Shown piece after piece: positions 4,877 to 6,559 of a stretch of DNA of 6,559 nucleotides. The DNA lies in the NCBI GenBank assembly GCA_004357415.1, contig SMVY01000062.1, positions 1 through 6,559 on the forward strand. The letters are read 5' to 3'. The position numbers and the translations under genes are program-made. Within the stretch, counting starts at the first letter, position 1; the number at the start of each line of letters is the position of its first letter. Under the pieces are notes generated by a model. That model was given only the letters and a program-made list of their open reading frames with translations, was not told where the DNA came from and searched no databases. Origin of the DNA: Gemmatimonadota bacterium. GTDB lineage: Bacteria > Gemmatimonadota > Gemmatimonadetes > Gemmatimonadales > GWC2-71-9.

Positions 4877-5755
4877 CTACAACGACGCCAGCTCGGCACC
4901 GCACCGCTCACAGTACCACTCCGTCGGACGATTCAGTTCGCCGCATTCGGCGCACTTGAGCGTCTTGGCCTGCGACTGGCCACCTATGTCCGACTCCACC
5001 GAGGAGGTGGCCACGTCGGGAGCACTCTCGGATTCTCCCGCCGCGGCCATGCCCCCGGTTGCCGGTCCAGTGGACTCGTCGTCGCTCACCGACTTCAGGA
5101 AGTCGAGCTCGTCGAGCGAGTCATCCTTAGTGTCCGCTCCGGGGAATCGAAGGGTCCGCGGCGCGCTCGACTCACCGCCCGCGTCGGCGCCTCTGGGTAT
5201 GAACTTGGGAGCGCCCACCGAACTGCCGTCGTCCTCGTCGTCCCCGCCGGCACTGATTGAAATGACCGAGTCCTCGACATCCTCGGAGGTTTCCTCAGCG
5301 GCGGCAGCCTCCGGCTCCGTTGACGCGGGCCGTGAGGCGATGAGCGCCTGGACGCCGGCCAGGCGATCGATCTCGACCGTCACATCCTTCAGTTCGCTGC
5401 CGATCTGCTCGATTTGCTCGTCGGCCATGTCCTTGAGCTTCTTCCACTCGTCGTCGTCGTATTCGCCGACAGTATGCCGCACCTCCGCCTCGGCCAATTC
5501 CTCACGTGCGCTGGTGTCGCGCGCCGTCAGATCCTCTTGGGTGCCCCGGTGGTCGGCCAATTGTTCCGCGATGCTGTCGCTATGCGAGGCAAGCTCCTCC
5601 ATGACCGACTCGAGCCGTTGCTGGTAGTCGTCCCGGACCTTGTCTCGCACCTTTTCAGAGGCCAGGTCGGTACTCTCATCCAACCGGGTGAGCCACATTG
5701 CGAACTGTTCTCGTTCGGCCAGCAGGTCTTCGATGGTCTTGGCACGTTTAGCCAT
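4877..5755 (-). CDS. Uncharacterised coiled-coil, acidic-linker and zinc-ribbon protein
   Basis: I do not recognise a named family. The 292 residues fall into three parts. Residues 1-140 are charged and predicted helical, with heptad-like spacing ('YQQRLESVMEELASHSDSIAEQL', 'EQIGSELKDVTVEIDRLAGV'), and probably form a coiled coil or helical bundle. Residues 141-262 are disordered-looking, rich in Ser, Glu, Asp, Gly and Ala, with a less random island near 200-224 ('RTLRFPGADTK...DELDFLKSV'). Residues 263-292 form a zinc ribbon with CAEC at 268-271 and CERC at 282-285, resembling the small rubredoxin-like ribbons found at protein ends. There is no signal peptide or membrane span. The ATG at 5755 overlaps the aldolase end by 8 bp and has AAGGA 9 nt upstream; the frame is open further upstream only inside the aldolase gene. 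It is last in the pyrC-aldolase run. A role in binding protein or nucleic acid partners is conceivable but not shown. Confidence 0.88.
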   Translation of the reverse strand: MAKRAKTIEDLLAEREQFAMWLTRLDESTDLASEKVRDKVRDDYQQRLESVMEELASHSDSIAEQLADHRGTQEDLTARDTSAREELAEAEVRHTVGEYDDDEWKKLKDMADEQIEQIGSELKDVTVEIDRLAGVQALIASRPASTEPEAAAAEETSEDVEDSVISISAGGDDEDDGSSVGAPKFIPRGADAGGESSAPRTLRFPGADTKDDSLDELDFLKSVSDDESTGPATGGMAAAGESESAPDVATSSVESDIGGQSQAKTLKCAECGELNRPTEWYCERCGAELASL

Positions 5756-6386
5756 TCCGAGGTGTCCTTCTGCGGGTATCGAGTTCGTCCCGCTGCTCGC
5801 GGGTGAGCCGGTTGACCCGGCCGAGGCTGCGGGCCGAGTGGATGATCTTGGCGGCGTGCTCCAGCGTTTCCATTCGGGCCCTGGCGGTGGCCAGATCCGG
5901 CCCCCAGCACACGGCCCCATGGTTGGCCAGCAGCACCGTGGTGTGTCCCGCCACGTACCGGGCGACCTGGTCGCCGAGCGCCGGCGTACCGGGCCCGGCA
6001 TAGGGCGCCAAGGGAACCTCGCCCAGCAGGAGAACCACTTCGGGGAGTACGTCGGTGTCGATGGTTTCGCCGGCGATCCCGAAGGCCGTGGCCGTCGGCG
6101 GGTGGGCGTGCACCACCGCCCCGCAGGCCGGGCTCTCGCGGTAGATCCGAAGATGCAAATCTAACTCGCTGGTGGGATTCTGAAAACCACGAACACGGCG
6201 CCCCCCGCCATCCACCTCCACCAGGTCTTCTGGCCGGAGGTCCGATTTGGCGAGTCCGCCCGGTGTGACCAGGAAGCGATCGTCCCCCAGCCGGACCGAG
6301 ACGTTGCCGCTCAGACCCGCCATCAGCCCCGCCATCCACAATCGGTTGCAGCAGGCAACGATCTGGTCGGCCGCTGCCTCGCTCAC
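5748..6386 (-). CDS. Class II aldolase/adducin family protein (FucA-like)
   Basis: Class II aldolases use a divalent metal, usually zinc, to cleave or form C-C bonds of sugar phosphates such as L-fuculose 1-phosphate; relatives include ribulose-5-phosphate 4-epimerase and MtnB dehydratase. The length, 212 residues, is close to FucA (215). The substrate-binding stretch 'GLSGNVSVRLGDDRFLVTPGG' is at 24-44. Catalytic glutamate E74 lies in 'NPTSE', zinc ligands H93 and H95 in 'VHAHPP', and the third histidine H156 in 'ANHG'. Each is one residue later than in E. coli FucA (E73, H92, H94, H155), so the active site looks intact. Substrate cannot be told from sequence. It starts at GTG with AAGGG 7 nt upstream, 4 bp after the pyrC stop, and its end overlaps the zinc-ribbon gene by 8 bp. 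The C-terminus is basic (TREQRDELDTRRRTPRNG). No other sugar genes are visible, so its pathway is open. Confidence 0.94.
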   Translation of the reverse strand: MSEAAADQIVACCNRLWMAGLMAGLSGNVSVRLGDDRFLVTPGGLAKSDLRPEDLVEVDGGGRRVRGFQNPTSELDLHLRIYRESPACGAVVHAHPPTATAFGIAGETIDTDVLPEVVLLLGEVPLAPYAGPGTPALGDQVARYVAGHTTVLLANHGAVCWGPDLATARARMETLEHAAKIIHSARSLGRVNRLTREQRDELDTRRRTPRNG

Positions 6387-6390
6387 GCCA

Positions 6391-6559
6391 TCACCCTTCC
6401 CTCCGGTAAACCACCTTCCCCCGCACTATGGTCAGATCGGCCCTCCCCACTAGAGTCTCGCCGGCGAACGGGGTGTTGCGGCTCTTGGAGAACGACGCTT
6501 GGGGATCGAACTTCCAGCGAACACCCGGGTCGAGAATGACCACGTCACCCGGCGCCCCG
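6391..6559 (-). CDS. pyrC: Dihydroorotase, C-terminal fragment
   Basis: The gene enters from the right edge; only the last 55 residues are visible. Dihydroorotase cyclises N-carbamoyl-aspartate to dihydroorotate in pyrimidine synthesis. The family's C-terminal pattern is clear: 'GDVVILDPGVRWKFDP' (4-19), then 'FSKSRNTPFAGETLVGRADLTIVRGKVVYR' (23-52), where 'SKSRNTPF' is highly typical of the class I bacterial enzyme. The metal-binding core lies outside the window, so it cannot be decided whether this is an active PyrC or an inactive PyrC-like subunit (PyrX type) that supports aspartate carbamoyltransferase. The TGA at 6391-6393 is followed by the aldolase GTG after 4 bp, so the two are probably one transcript. 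Confidence 0.9.
   Translation of the reverse strand, partial: GAPGDVVILDPGVRWKFDPQASFSKSRNTPFAGETLVGRADLTIVRGKVVYRREG

Noticed and set aside
4869..5627. Plus-strand 252-residue serine-rich open frame
   Set aside because: It is antisense to the zinc-ribbon gene; the serine runs are the complement of Asp/Glu/Gly codons, no family is recognisable, and the minus-strand protein has clear domains and coupled spacing.
5756..6001. Possible N-terminal extension of the zinc-ribbon protein
   Set aside because: The upstream residues are an out-of-frame reading of the aldolase gene; the ATG at 5755 has a plausible ribosome site.
1..6559. Mobile elements, CRISPR arrays, tRNA or rRNA genes
   Set aside because: No transposase or integrase signatures, no spaced identical repeats and no cloverleaf-type or rRNA sequence were seen on either strand.

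Overview
The window is a GC-rich (by eye about two thirds G+C), tightly packed bacterial chromosomal segment. It holds eight protein genes plus one gene fragment at the left edge. The proteins are housekeeping or widely conserved families, with short gaps and several start/stop overlaps. Nothing looks phage-borne, plasmid-borne or transposon-derived, and I see no tRNA, rRNA or CRISPR array. The gene content and protein style (scpA-scpB-rluB, a MoxR/DUF58 pair, an acidic zinc-ribbon protein after pyrC) would fit a Gemmatimonadota-like or other GC-rich uncultured lineage, but that taxonomic guess is an inference.

Right part (6559 to 4877, minus strand): the 3' end of dihydroorotase (pyrC), a class II aldolase with all FucA-type zinc and catalytic residues, and an uncharacterised 292-residue protein. 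The last has an N-terminal helical/coiled-coil half, an acidic disordered middle and a C-terminal four-cysteine zinc ribbon. The genes are 4 bp apart or overlap by 8 bp, so they look co-transcribed. They converge on rpsT.

Centre (4336 to 4846): rpsT (ribosomal protein S20) is the only plus-strand gene. It has its own promoter, a 5' hairpin, a GTG start and a clear downstream terminator hairpin. Its promoter lies back to back with a minus-strand promoter for scpA, and a 10-bp perfect inverted repeat brackets both -35 boxes.

Left part (4335 to 1, minus strand): scpA, scpB and an RluB/RsuA-type pseudouridine synthase overlap in sequence. A MoxR AAA+ ATPase follows after 22 bp, then a DUF58 (vWA-like) protein, then the start of a short signal-peptide protein that overlaps the DUF58 stop by ATGA. 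ScpA and ScpB bridge SMC in chromosome condensation and segregation. RluB modifies 23S rRNA. MoxR plus DUF58 is a chaperone-like envelope/assembly module. The only break in this run is an 87-bp gap between moxR and the DUF58 gene. It contains four tandem G-rich 7-bp units and a long imperfect inverted repeat, and it is the least explained non-coding stretch here.

I did not find a clear new biological system. The best candidates for something undescribed are the zinc-ribbon orphan behind pyrC and the aldolase, the heptad/inverted-repeat gap, and the symmetric elements in the scpA/rpsT divergent promoter region.
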